Positions 27,054 to 39,042 of a stretch of DNA of 64,000 nt are shown here, piece after piece. The translations under genes were made by a program, and so were the position numbers. Position 1 is the stretch's first letter, and each line of letters opens with the position of its first letter. Source of the DNA: Begonia masoniana. Its lineage: Eukaryota > Streptophyta > Magnoliopsida > Cucurbitales > Begoniaceae. The notes beneath the pieces are model-generated. The model ran no database searches and was not told the origin of the DNA. It saw only the letters and a program-made list of their open reading frames with translations. The stretch lies in contig CM039502.1 in NCBI GenBank assembly GCA_022432975.1, forward strand, positions 27,574,996 through 27,638,995, written 5' to 3'.

Positions 27054-28090
27054 GACCCCCTTTTTACGACCCGGGATTCGCCTATACTTGAGTCCAGGAT
27101 TCGCCTACACTAGACTTAGGTCCCGAGGTTTGCCCCGCAGTCATACTCATACATGCACATTTGGATCATCACAATCATCCCTCTCTGTTGGTGTGGCTGA
27201 ATAAACTTTCGTGGGGCTTCCCTTGGTCCAGTACACTTCATTTCTGCTTCTTCCACTTCCAATGTCGTCGACACAACTTCACCGTAAGACAAACCTTTAA
27301 TACCTGAAAACTTGACTTCTCTGTAAATCTCTGGCTTCAGTCCATGCATAAATTGAAATACCTTATCCTCATTTCTGTGTACGAGGTGTCCAGCAAACCT
27401 GGACAAGGACTCAAACTGTCTATTGTACTCAGACACAGGACCCCGTCTGCTTCAAGTTCAGAAACTCCACCTTCTTTATAGTCTGGACGGTGCTGTTAAA
27501 GTATTTCTCATAAAAAGTCTCCTTGAATTGTGTCCAAGACATTGCTAGAACATCAGTGGTTGTCTCCATTGTTTCCCACCAAAGTTGAGCATCCCCAGCC
27601 AAATGAAACGTTGTCAAAGTGACTTTGTCTCCTTCTTCAATGTTAGCACATCTGAACATACTCTCAATCTTTCTAAGTCATTCCTCAGCAACAATCGGAT
27701 TGGATGACTGTCCATCAAACGTGGGTGGTTGTAATCTCTGAAATCTGTTTCCCGATTGCTCACTGTTGGAACACGAGTTGGCACTCCCTTGCACATCTCG
27801 GTTCAGAAGCAGTCCCAATTGTTCAGACTGCTGACATAGCAAAGCTGTCAGCTCCCTAATAACACTAGGATCCTCCTCACTTTTCAAATTTGGCATCTCT
27901 CTCGGTACTCTTGTTCTTCCTAATCGTCTAGCTATTTCGCTATATTCCTGGACAAGGTTAATTACTCTCATAAAAATCTAGCAACTAAGGTTAACATAAA
28001 CACTTACAGTTGTTGGAGTACTCCCATGCGACGATCGGTACTGATGAGTAATCTTTTGAACGGTTTAACAAAATGTCTCAGATATCAAAC

Positions 28091-28335
28091 TGTAACGCCC
28101 AAATTTTTTTTGTAAACACAATTCGCTACTCATAACACAGAACAGAACTAAGACGTTCTGGGAAAATTTTTTTGAAACTTCACTCAACAGTCAAAATTCG
28201 ACATTATTTAAAAACATCAAAACTTGCAATGGAAAATCATTTGTGTAAAACAAGGTTAAAACAAAACTCTAAAACAATACTTATATAACAATTAAAATAA
28301 TAGAGACAATCAGCCAAAAGAAACGAGGGCATAAA
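28091..28335 (-). repeat. 5' LTR piece of the minus-strand Tekay-like element
   Basis: 245 bp matching 21117-21365. The match stops at ATAAA (28331-28335), exactly where the plus-strand LTR starts. At the matching point in the left LTR the sequence goes on TGTTGAATATT. The missing remainder of this LTR was not found on the far side of the array. Confidence 0.88.
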
Positions 28336-30716
28336 TGTAACACTCGACAAGACGACCAGGTGACTTTCCTATCTGTTTTAACGGTCATGAATATTCAATC
28401 TTCACGGTTTAGAATTTTGTGCCAAGCTTAATTAATTTCGTGTGGATTTAAACTAGGTTGAGTGGCAAAGTTGTAATAATAGTAGATTGAGACCGGTATT
28501 TAAAGAAAATAGAAAGGGTTCAAACCTACATTAAACCTCACTGTAGTCGTCATTACTCTCGGCGATTTTCTCTCCCGAGCTCTCGCTCTCTGTCAGCTGG
28601 AAATCTCTCCTTCGACGATCGGTGTCCTTGCTACTTCTCGGCTACTTTGTACTCGAGGTACGAGTTTGGCAATGTAGCTATCTATTAGTCGTTAAGCTCT
28701 GTTTTCAGCTATGTGTTGAAGTTCTGGATTCTTCAATGGCCGTGTAATAATAAGGACGTTTTAAAATCCGAGATCGGTAATGTCATTCTGAATCGATTCT
28801 GGACATTTAAAATAACCAACCCTGGGTAATCGATAGTCGAGTTTGTCTATTTCGGTTTTTAGATTTCAGACTGCACAGAGTATTAAACTATGGATTCGAG
28901 AATGACTTTAGCTATTAGACCCTAGGATGACCTGTGATTAGAACTAATAGGATTTTGTTTTAACTACTGCAATGTAAATATTTTAGGCGAAGAAGTCCGA
29001 AGAGAAGAGCTCAAGTTGCTCAGGAAACCAGGTAAGTGAATGTATAGGTTTCTCGGTCATTAGGACCCTACATCAAAGGATGCTAGATAGTAACTGACAT
29101 GACGATTAGAGGCCATTTATGCTACTGTCTTGTACTTATGTTAATGTTTAGTTTAATGGTAAGTTTTCATGTTGGGAGGATGCTCTGTTCTGTAGCCTGA
29201 TGATTTAAGAATTTCCATGTACATGCATCATGACTATTTTATGCATATGAAAATGTTTTAAGAGCATGGTTTTCTCATGAATAAAGTAAGAAGATAAAAC
29301 TTATGCAACGTGGGCTAAGCGAGGGTTTGGGGTGGTTCAACGTATGTCACAGTCCAAAAGAGGGACATATGAATACGACCCGCAGTAGGGACCAAGATCA
29401 AACTCATTGTCGAACCCCATTTACCGGCACAAATCCTCTCTTAATCCACACAACTTAAATGAAGAATATGATCAATGATTATGAATGATGATTATGAGCA
29501 AAGATATGAACGAGAAAAGACTTATGAGCATGTGTTTCCTTGAATTATACATTCATGCATCCATGTTAGTGTTGCATTCCTTACTAAGCATTAGGCTTAT
29601 AGTTAAACCTTATGATGTAGGTGAAGAGTTCACAGGTGAGGATTCCCAATCCAGAGATGATGCTTAAAGCCGGTTGTTAGAGGATGCTCAGAATGACAGT
29701 GCAAGGCTGGATAGGCGATTAAGACCCCTGGTTAATGCGTGCATGATCTCAGTATGATTTTAAATATGAAAGTCTGGGTAGGATAAGATTATTTTAAAAC
29801 ATTGAGTTTAAGATTGTTTGATTTGATTACTGAGTCTGAGAATGTTTTTTTAAGGATATGGAACGTGTTATTAATCTAAGTCTTCCGCTATATGTATTCT
29901 GGATGAGTCTATGATTCTCACTCATTGAGGTTTATAGTTACCAAGTTAAGATTTAGGTGAGTTGTGGTATTTTTCGTTGGATGAAGTTGGTTGATGATTA
30001 TAGTATTTTACTGTCGTATGAAAGAAGCTGGATGAGGCAATCACCCGGCTGACGTCATCGGCGGATGTCAAATAATAGAAGTTGAACGATTGAGTCTTCT
30101 GGTTTAGTCACCGGATGATGTAGTATGTTTAGTCACCGGATGATGTAGTATGATTAGTCACCGGATGATGTAGTATGTTTAGTCACCGAATGATGCAGTA
30201 TGTTTAGTCACCGAATGATGCAGTATGTTTAGTCACCGGATGATGTAGTATGTTAGTCACCGGATGATGTAGTATGTTTAGTCACCGGATGATATAGTAT
30301 GTTTAGTTACCGGATGATGTGAGTATTTTCTTGTCGTTTAGTGCCCGAGTAATGTTTTAATTAGTCACGCGAGGTGCACATGACCACCGGTCGATGTAGT
30401 GTAAATATGAACATCTAGTGGAGAATGTTTGAGACCGGGCGATGTCTTTAATTAGACACGTGCAATGCCCGTGACCACCGGTGGATGTCTATTGCTGGTT
30501 GCAATCAGACGTGTCACGTGGCGGGCACGTGATCATCGGTCGATGTGAGTTTATGACTCTATCGGTAGATGCAGTTTAAGAGATGCTTAAAAAAATAATA
30601 ATAATAATAATAATATGATATTAACACTAATAATGATCAAGGTGTGTGAGGTAAGAACAAAATGATTAAGAGGCTAAGTAATGAATTGTGTGGCGATTTC
30701 TCCTGAGGTCGTGACA
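28336..30716 (+). repeat. LTR1 of the array (2381 bp)
   Basis: Starts TGTAACACTCGACAAG and ends GAGGTCGTGACA, followed directly by the PBS. GGTATTTAAAG near 28495 may be the TATA-type promoter. Contains only a short form of the TCACCGGATGATG repeat (30107-30330, about nine 24-25 bp units) and an (AAT)n tract at 30595-30614. Confidence 0.93.
30107..30335. repeat. 24-25 bp minisatellite in LTR1, about 9 copies
   Basis: Units of ATGATGTAGTATGTTTAG plus TCACCGG, with several base changes between units, so this is the least homogenised version of the repeat. Confidence 0.95.
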
Positions 30717-30720
30717 ATTA

Positions 30721-30732
30721 TGGTATCAAAGC
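30721..30732 (+). other. Primer binding site, copy 1
   Basis: TGGTATCAAAGC, 4 bases after LTR1. It differs by one base from the TGGTATCAGAGC complement of plant initiator-Met tRNA. Confidence 0.85.
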
Positions 30733-30879
30733 AAAAACCGGGTTCTAAAATCGATTCTGCAGACTGCCTTCCAGCACTAACTGTCAACTGAGTACACTCC
30801 AGCAACTGTAAGTATTTATGATTCTAGTAATGTCATTAAGTTAAGATGTGTTTATGACTAATTGTTTAGGAATCTCAAG

Positions 30880-31985
30880 ATGGTGAGAGGTCAACAAGAG
30901 ATGATAACGTGGATAGTCACACTATTGCTCAACTAACTGAGTTAGTAATTTGCCAATCCCGCCAAGTTGAGTAGCTCATGACCGCCAGGGAAGAACAAGG
31001 GAATTCGAGTACGAATATTGCCCGAGAACATGGGGATGAGCGTTTTCACCGACTTTGACCCCCGACTTTCAATGGTCAAGTTTCAGATCCTGCTTATGCT
31101 GAGGAATGGATTCGAAAGATGGAGGACATGTTCAAGTATGCAAAGGTGGACGAGGGAGATAAGGTCACATGTGCCTTCTATCATCTGGAACTGAGTGCAA
31201 GGCATTGGTGGGACTCGATCCAGAGCACCAATAATGCAGGAGCTATGACCTGGGAAATGTTTAAAACTGCTTTCTTTAACAAGTATTTCAATAGGACTGT
31301 TCGGGCCAGCAAGAAGAAGGAGTTCATGAATTTACGTTAAACTGGCTCTGTGACGGATTACATATGCAAATTTGAGGCTTTATCACGGTTTGCTCCTCGA
31401 TTGGTTAAGGATGATGAGGACAAGATTCATCAATTTGTTCAAGGATTGAAGCCGAGTCTATACATGAGGGTGAAGACTGCTGGAATACATAATGTACCGT
31501 ATGGTGAGGTGACGGCTAAGGCCTTGGAATTGGAAGAGGCTGAGATAACAACATATGCACAGCGTGAACAGCCAAGGAAATTCACTAAGGAAGCTCAGCC
31601 GTAACCACGTCAGAACAAAGGGTGGCAACCGCAACCGAACAGGAGCCAACCACAACAATAGAGAGGTGTAAAGAGACCCTTCAATCCAAATGATGATCAG
31701 GAGAAAGGAAAACGACCATTAGCTCCCCTATGCCCCACCTGCCAGAAGAATCACCCCAGCGAATGCAAGTTGCATTCTGGCCGTTGCTACAGATGTGATA
31801 AGGTTGGACATATAGTCAGAGACTGCCCCATGCCGCCAGATCCAAACCAAACAAGAGTAATGCCCAGAGTCTTTGCAATGATGGAAGATGAGGATGCCAT
31901 GCAACATACGGTCATAACAGGTACAATTATGATCTGTGGTAATTCTGCTTATACACTCATAGACACAGGAGACACACTCATTTAT
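30880..31985 (+). pseudogene. Gag of array copy 1
   Basis: ATG at 30880 (MVRGQQ). A one-base deletion near 30896 relative to copy 2 breaks the frame at once. The gag core is at 31119-31604: EEWIRKMEDMFKYAKVDEGD, then LSARHWWDSIQ and FKTAFFNKYFN, then ICKFEALSRFAPRL. A CCHC knuckle ([14 protein letters not shown]) follows near 31783-31824. Stops stand where Gln codons are expected at QVE* (TAG), NLR* (TAA), QP* (TAA) and PQQ* (TAG; copy 2 keeps CAG there), plus HRL* (TGA). Protease starts with D-T-G near 31963. A 2 bp deletion near 31975 shifts the frame into pol. Non-functional. Confidence 0.9.
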
Positions 31986-31992
31986 AGCAACC

Positions 31993-34900
31993 ATGTTTGT
32001 GTGTAAGTATAAGTTAGAACTTTTACCAACTGATAGGCCATATAGTGTCATGTTACCGTCAGGGAAATCCTTACATTCTGAACAGATAGTGAAGGGTGAC
32101 ATTGTGTCCATAGGAGATAAGAAGTTATATGTAGAACTGATTGTAATCGACATGAAGGGATATGAGGTTATATTAGGGATGGATTGGTTATTCAGACACC
32201 ATGCCACAATAAGTTGTAGGTCTGGTTTGGTTAAATTCAGACCCCCGAATGGAGATCGGTATACCTTTCAAGCTATCCCAAAAATAAGTAAAATGCCGAT
32301 TATATCCTCGCTAGAGACTCAACGAATATTGAAAGGTGGTTGTGAGAGTTACCTAGCTAGTATAATGGATGTTCGGGTGAAAGATAAGATAGAATTACAA
32401 GATATTTCTATAGTCCTAGAGTTTCCGGAAACATTTTTGGATGATTTGCCGGGATTACCACCTGATAGAGAAATAGAGTTTGTAATTGATACATATCTCG
32501 AGGCATTACCTGTATCTAAGAATCCATATCGCATGGCACCTGTTGAGTTGAAGGAGTTGAAAGTCCAACTGCAAGAATTGGTTGACAAGGGATTTATACG
32601 CCCTAGCAGTTCACCCTGGGGTGCACCCGTGCTATTTGTCAAGAAGAAAGATGGTTTCCTTAGAATGTGTATAGATTACAGAGAATTGAACAAGTTGACA
32701 ATTAAGAATAAGTACCCTTTGCCTCGAATTGATGACTTGTTTGACCAATTACAAGGAGCTAAAGTATTTTCGAATATTGATTTACGTTCGGGCTATTACC
32801 AATTGAAGGTCAAGGAGAGTGATATACCTAAGACAGCTTTCAGGACCCGTTATGGACATTATGAATTCCTTGTAATGTCGTTTGGATTAACTAATACACC
32901 TGCAGCTTTTATGGATTTGATGAACCGAGTGTTTCGTGAATATTTGGATAAGTTTGTGATTGTATTCATAGATGATATCTTAATTTACTCACGGACTAAA
33001 GCTGACCACGAGGAACACTTAAGAATAGTCTTGACAACCCTGAAACAGCAGCAACCCTATGCCAAGTTGTCTAAGTGTGAGTTCTGGTTGGATAAAGTCA
33101 ACTTCTTAGGTCATGTTGTTTCTGCCGATGGCATATCAGTAGATCCAACTAAAATTCAGGCTGTTAAGGATTGGCCACAGCCAAGGAATGTCAGTGAAGT
33201 CTGTAATTTTCTTGGTTTGCCAGGCTATTATAGGAAATTTATTAAAGGATTTTCTATGATAGCTAAACCTTTAACTAATTTGACAAAGAAGGACATCAAG
33301 TACTCTTGGACCAAAGCTTGTGAAGATGGCTTCCAAGCACTTAAATTGAAATTAACGACAGCCCCACTGTTGACTCTCCCAACTGAGGAAGGAAAGTTTA
33401 GTGTTTACTGTGATGCATCCAAGGTTGGATTGGGGTGTGTCTTAATGCAAGAAGATAAAGTTGTGGCGTATGCCTCTAGACAGCTGAAGAGTTATGAACA
33501 GAACTACCCCACTCATGATTTGGAATTCGCTGCTGTTGTGTTTGCATTGAAGATTTGGAGGCACTACTTGTATGGTCGGCAGTGTGATGTGTTTTCAGAC
33601 CACAAGAGCCTGAAATACCTCTTTACTCAAAATGAATTAAACATGAGGCAGAGACGTTGGCTAGAATTTGTTAAAGATTATGACTTTGAAATCAAGTATC
33701 ATTCGGGTAAGGCCAACGCTGTAGCCGATGCTTTAAGCAGAATGTCAACAACAATGCAACCCGCAGTATCAACCATGTTTGTACCTTTGAGGAAGGAAGT
33801 CCAGAAGTTCGAATTGGAAGTAGTTCCCGAGCTGTCAGCTTTACTGACTGAATTATCTATTCGACCAACTATTTTGGATATGATCAAAGAGGCACAGCAG
33901 ATGGATTCAAAGGAGAATAATAGTATGATGAGTAAGTTAAAGGACGCCTCCTCTGAGTTCAGCCTCTCTAATGATGGTATTTTGAAATTTAGGAACCGAT
34001 GGTACATTCCGAGTGTTAAGGAGTTGCGTGAGTTGATCCTGACTGAAGCTCATACATCTTCTTTCTCTGTACATCCTGGTAGCACCAAGATGTATCGGGA
34101 TTTGAAGCTACATTATTGGTGGCCAAATTTAAAAAGGGATGTTGCTAAGTATGTAGAGTCATGCTTGGTATGCCAACAAGTCAAAGCCGAGCATCAGCGT
34201 CTAGGAGGTACCCTTCAGCCTTTACCTATCCCCGAATGGAAGTGGGAACACATAGCTATGGATTTCGTTATAGGATTACCTAAGACAACTAAGGGACATG
34301 ATAGTATTTGGGTTGTAATTGATAGACTGACGAAATCAGCCCATTTCTTACCTGTAAGAACAACCTACATGATGGACTAGCTTGCTGATCTGTATGTACA
34401 GGAAGTTATTAGGTTGCATGGGATCCCTGTATCTATTGTCTCTGATCGTGATCCCAGGGTTACCTCTCGGTTTTGGAAAGGTCTACAAGGCGCACTTGGT
34501 ACAAAGTTATCCTTCAGCACTGCCTTTCACCCGCAGACAGATGGTCAATCCGAGAGGGCTATTCAGATACTTGAAGACATGCTGCGGGCGTGTGTACTGG
34601 ATTTCCAGTCATCTTGGAGCCAATACTTACCTCTGGTTGAGTTCTCCTACAACAACAGCTACCAGTCCACCATTGGTATGGCACCTTATGAAGCACTGTA
34701 TGGCAGGAAATGTATGTCACCTCTATATTGGGATGAGGTTGGCGAAACAAAACTTCTAGGACTCGAACTTCTGCAGCAGATGTCTGAAAAGATTTCTGTT
34801 ATTAGGAAGAGGATGATGACTGCTCAGAGCCGACAGAAGAGTTATGCAGACCACAGGAGGAGGGATCTTGAATTTACGGTCGGGGATGAAGTATTCCTGA

Positions 34901-35302
34901 AGGTTTCACCGTTCAAGGGAGTCTTAAGAGTTGGCAAGAAGGAAAAACTTACTCCACGGTTTGTTGGACCCTTCCCTGTTTTGGCTAGAATCGGTAGTAC
35001 AGCTTACAGATTGCAATTGCCTCCATCATTGGAAAGGGTTCACAATGTCTTTCACGTGTCAATGTTAAGGAAATGCATACGAGATCCGACGTAAGTTATT
35101 CAGCCAACAGATATCGAGTTAGAGCCGACACTGGTGTATGAAGAAAAGCCGGCGCAGATATTGGAATCTGCAGTTAAGACTCTGAGGAATAAAGAGATTC
35201 CACTAGTGAAAGTTTTAATGGAAGAATCATGGCATCGAAGAAGCCACTTGGGAGCGACGACAGGACATGTTAGACAAATATCCAGGATTATTTGTTTGAT
35301 CA
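31993..35302 (+). pseudogene. Pol of array copy 1, nearly open
   Basis: A 795-codon open stretch (31993-34380) covers the protease end ([20 protein letters not shown]) and RT ([33 protein letters not shown], intact catalytic FIDDILIYS near 32970). It continues with RNase H ([26 protein letters not shown]) and the integrase Zn finger and first Asp (MDFVIGLP). A TAG at 34378-34380 replaces Gln. The same frame continues to 35094 with DDE Asp (VSDRDPRV) and Glu (QSERAIQ) and the GPY/F part (VGPFPVLARIG). There it meets a TAA where Gln is expected. One more frameshift separates the chromodomain-like end (HGIEEATWERRQDMLDKYPG), which closes at 35302. This is the better preserved pol of the two copies. 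Confidence 0.93.
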
Positions 35303-35327
35303 ATTTTTGAGGACGAAAATTTTGTTT

Positions 35328-35340
35328 AAGGAGGGGTGGA
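35328..35340 (+). other. Polypurine tract, copy 1
   Basis: AAGGAGGGGTGGA directly before LTR2, the priming site for plus-strand DNA in LTR elements. Confidence 0.85.
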
Positions 35341-38300
35341 TGTAACACCCGACAAGACGACCAGGTGACTTTCCTAACTGTTTTAAACGGTCATGAATAT
35401 TAAATCTTCACGGTTTAGAATTTTGTGCCAAGCTTGATTAATTTCGTGTGGATTTAAACTAGGTTGAGTGGCAAAGTTGTAATAATAGTGGATTGAGACC
35501 GGTATTTAAAGAAAATGGAAAGGGTTCAAACCTACATTAAACCTCACTGTAGCTGTCATTACTCTCGGCGATTTTCTCTCCCGAGCTCTCGCTCTCTGTC
35601 AACTGGAAATCTCTCCTTCGACGATCGGTGTCCTTGCTACTTCTCGGCTACTTTGTGCTCGAGGTACGAGTTTGACAATGTAGCTATTAGTCGTTAAGCT
35701 CTGTTTTCAGCTATGTGCTGAAGTTCTGGATTCTTCAATGGCCGTGTAATAATAAGGACGTTTTAAAAATCCGAGATGGGTAATGTCATTCCGAATCGAT
35801 TCTGGACATTTAAAATAACCAACCCTGGGTAATCGATAGTCGAGTCTGTCTATTTCGATTTTTGGATTTCAGACTGCACAGAGTATTAAACTATGGATTC
35901 GAGAATGACTTTAGCTATTAGACCCTAGGATGACCTGTGATTAGAACTAATAGGATTTTGTTTTAACTACTGCAATGTAAATGTTTTAGGCAAAGAAGTC
36001 CGAAGAGAAGAGCTCAAGTTGCTCAGAAAACCAGGTAAGTGAATGTATAGGTTTCTCGGTCATTAGGACCCTACATCAAAGGATGCTAGATAGTAACTGA
36101 CATGACGATTAGAGGCCATTTATGCTACTGTCTTGTACTTATGTTAATGTTTAGTTTAATGGTAAGTTTTCATGTTGGGAGGATGCTCTATTCTGTAGCC
36201 TGATGATTTAAGAATTTCCATGTACATGCATCATGACTATTTTATGCATATGAAAATATTTTAAGAGCATGGTTTTCTCATGAATAAAGTAAGAAGATAA
36301 AACTTATGCAACGTGGGCTAAGTGAGGGTTGGGGGCGGTTCGGCGTATGTCACAGTCCAAAAGAGGGACATATGAATACGACCCGCAGTAGGGACCAAGA
36401 TCAAACTCATTGTCGAACCCCATTTACCGGCACAAATCCTCTCTTAATCCACACAACTTAAATGAAGAATATGATCAATGATTATGAATGATGATTATGA
36501 GCAAAGATATGAACGAGAAAAGACTTATGAGCATGTGTTTCCTGAATTATACATTCATGCATCTATGTTAGTGTTGCATTCCTTACTAAGTATTAGGCTT
36601 ATAGTTAAATCTTATGATGTAGGTGAAGAGTTCACAGGTGAGGATTCCCAATCCAGAGATGATGCTTAAAGCCGGTTGCTAGAGGGTGCTCAGAATGACA
36701 GTGCAAGGCTGGATAGGCGATTAAGACCCCTAGTTAATGCGTGCATGATCTCAGTATGATTTTAAATATGAAAGTCTGGGTAGGATAAGATTATTTTAAA
36801 ACATTGAGTTTGAGATTATTTGATTTGATTACTGAGTCTGAGAATGTTTTTTTTAAGGATATGGAACGTGTTATTAATCTAAGTCTTCCGCTATATGTAT
36901 TCTGGATGAGTCTATGATTCTCACTCATTAAGGTTTATAGTTACCAAGTTAAGATTTGGGTGAGTTGTGGTATTTTCCGTTGGATGAAGTTGGTTGATGA
37001 TTATAGTGTTTTAACTGCCATATGAAAGAAGCTAGATGAGGCAATCACCCGGATGATGTAGTATGTTAGTCACCGGATGATGTAGTATGTTAGTCACCGG
37101 ATGATGTAGTATGTTAGTCACCGGATGATGTAGTATGTTAGTCACCGGATGATGTAGTATGTTAGTCACCGGATGATGTAGTATGTTAGTCACCGGATGA
37201 TGTAGTATGTTAGTCACCGGATGATGTAGTATGTTAGTCACCGGATGATGTAGTATGTTAGTCACCGGATGATGTAGTATGTTAGTCACCGGATGATGTA
37301 GTATGTTAGTCACCGGATGATGTAGTATGTTAGTCACCGGATGATGTAGTATGTTAGTCACCGGATGATGTAGTATGTTAGTCACCGGATGATGTAGTAT
37401 GTTAGTCACCGGATGATGTAGTATGTTAGTCACCGGATGATGTAGTATGTTAGTCACCGGATGATGTAGTATGTTAGTCACCGGATGATGTAGTATGTTA
37501 GTCACCGGATGATGTAGTATGTTAGTCACCGGATGATGTAGTATGTTAGTCACCGGATGATGTAGTATGTTAGTCACCGGATGATGTAGTATGTTAGTCA
37601 CCGGATGATGTAGTATGTTAGTCACCGGATGATGTAGTATGTTAGTCACCGGATGATGTAGTATGTTAGTCACCGGATGATGTAGTATGTTAGTCACCGG
37701 ATGATGTAGTATGTTAGTCACCGGATGATGTAGTATGTTAGTCACCGGATGATGTAGTATGTTAGTCACCGGATGATGTAGTATGTTAGTCACCGGATGA
37801 TGTAGTATGTTAGTCACCGGATGATGTAGTATGTTAGTCACCGGATGATGTAGTATGTTAGTCACCGGATGATGTAGTATGTTAGTCACCGGATGATGTA
37901 GTATGTTAGTCACCGGATGATGTAGTATGTTAGTCACCGGATGATGTAGTATGTTAGTCACCGGATGATGTAGTATGTTAGTCACCGGATGATGTAGTAT
38001 GTTAGTCACCGGATGATGTAGTATGTTAGTCACCGGATGATGTAGTATGTTAGTCACCGGATGATGTAGTATGTTAGTCACCGGATGATGTAGTATGTTA
38101 GTCACCGGATGATGTAGTATGTTAGTCACCGGATGATGTAGTATGTTAGTCACCGGATGATGTAGTATGTTAGTCACCGGATGATGTAGTATGTTAGTCA
38201 CCGGATGATGTAGTATGTTAGTCACCGGATGATGTAGTATGTTAGTCACCGGATGATGTAGTATGTTAGTCACCGGATGATGTAGTATGTTTAGTCACCG

Positions 38301-38879
38301 GATGATGTAGTATGATTAGTCACCGGATGATGTAGTATGTTTTAGTCACCGAATGATGCAGTATGTTTAGTCCACCGAATAATGCAGTATGTTTAGTCAC
38401 CGGATGAGGTAGTATGTTAGTCACCGGATGATGTAGTATGTTTAGTCACCGGATGATATAGTATGTTTAGTTACCGGGATGATGTGAGTATTTTCTTGTC
38501 GTTTAGTGCCCGAGTAATGTTTTAATTAGTCACGCGAGGTGCACATGACCATCGGTCGATGTAGTGTAATATGACATCTAGTGGAGAATGTTTCGAGACC
38601 GGGCGATGTCTTTAATTAGACACGTGCAATGCCCGTGACACCGGTGGATGTCTATTGCTGGTTGGAATCAGACGTGTCACGTGGCGGGCACGTGATCATC
38701 GGTCGATGTGAGTTTATGACTCTATCGGTAGATGCAGTTTAAGAGATGCTTAAAAAAATAATAATAATAATAATAATATGATATTAACACTAATAATGAT
38801 CAAGGTGTGTGAGGTAAGAACAAAATGATTAAGAGGCTAAGTAATGAATTGTGTGGCGATTTCTCCTGGGGTCGTGACA
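35341..38879 (+). repeat. LTR2 of the array (3539 bp)
   Basis: Starts TGTAACACCCGACAAG and ends GGGGTCGTGACA. Apart from the minisatellite expansion it matches LTR1 closely. It is about 1.16 kb longer than LTR1 because of the 24 bp array. Confidence 0.93.
37051..38290. repeat. 24-bp minisatellite in LTR2, about 51 copies
   Basis: Nearly perfect units of GGATGATGTAGTATG plus TTAGTCACC. Homogeneous through the middle, with older degenerate units only on the right (38290-38480). The unit length is a multiple of three, so a long but meaningless minus-strand open frame exists here. Confidence 0.98.
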
Positions 38880-38883
38880 ATTA

Positions 38884-38895
38884 TGGTATCAAAGC
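38884..38895 (+). other. Primer binding site, copy 2
   Basis: TGGTATCAAAGC after LTR2, same as copy 1. Confidence 0.85.
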
Positions 38896-39042
38896 AAAAA
38901 TCGGGTTCTAAAATCGATTCTGCAGACTGCCTTCCAGCACTAACTGTCAACTGAGTACACTCCAGCAACTGTAAGTATTTATGATTCTAGTAATGTCATT
39001 AAGTTAAGATGTGTTTATGACTAATTGTTTAGGAATCTCAAG

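Larger units (their letters stand above)
26295..27971 (-). pseudogene. Gag and zinc-knuckle region of the minus-strand Tekay-like element
   Basis: Reads on minus from 27971. The N-terminal part holds RLQPPTFDGQ and stops at VAEE* (Trp to stop). The gag core follows at 27659-27116 in two frames (GDKVTLTTFHLAGDAQLWW; YNRQFESLSRFAGHLV). After the Cassandra insertion, two CCHC knuckles (CFNCEEVGHTFKDC and CYNCNKVGHVNRDC) are read at about 26680-26560. The protease start follows with the D-S-G motif (FTLVDSGAIYSFIASAF) near 26430. Function in the family: particle-forming gag and pepsin-like protease. Frameshifts, stops and the inserted LTR rule out a working protein. Confidence 0.88.
21117..28335 (-). 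mobile_element. Tekay-like Ty3 (chromovirus) element, minus strand
   Basis: The left copy of the LTR is 21117-23078 and the right copy is 28091-28335, cut by a younger insertion. Gag, protease, RT, RNase H and integrase lie on the minus strand between them. Next to the right LTR a PBS-like stretch reads TGATATCTGAGAC on minus (28076-28088), a decayed match to the initiator-Met tRNA PBS. Next to the left LTR a purine tract reads TTTAAGGAGGGTAG on minus. The 245 bp shared by the LTRs show roughly twenty differences, so insertion is not recent. The element sits in a copia RT fragment. Confidence 0.88.

Noticed and set aside
30970..35094. Stop codons read as Gln by a changed genetic code
   Set aside because: Copy 2 keeps CAG where copy 1 has TAG, the host BZR gene uses TAA as its normal stop, and other frameshifts are present; C-to-T decay explains it.
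37032..38273. Long minus-strand open frame (413 codons) of an eight-residue repeat
   Set aside because: It is only the translation of the 24 bp minisatellite, whose length is a multiple of three; the same holds for the 349-codon frame at 45038-46087. No start context or non-repeat domain.
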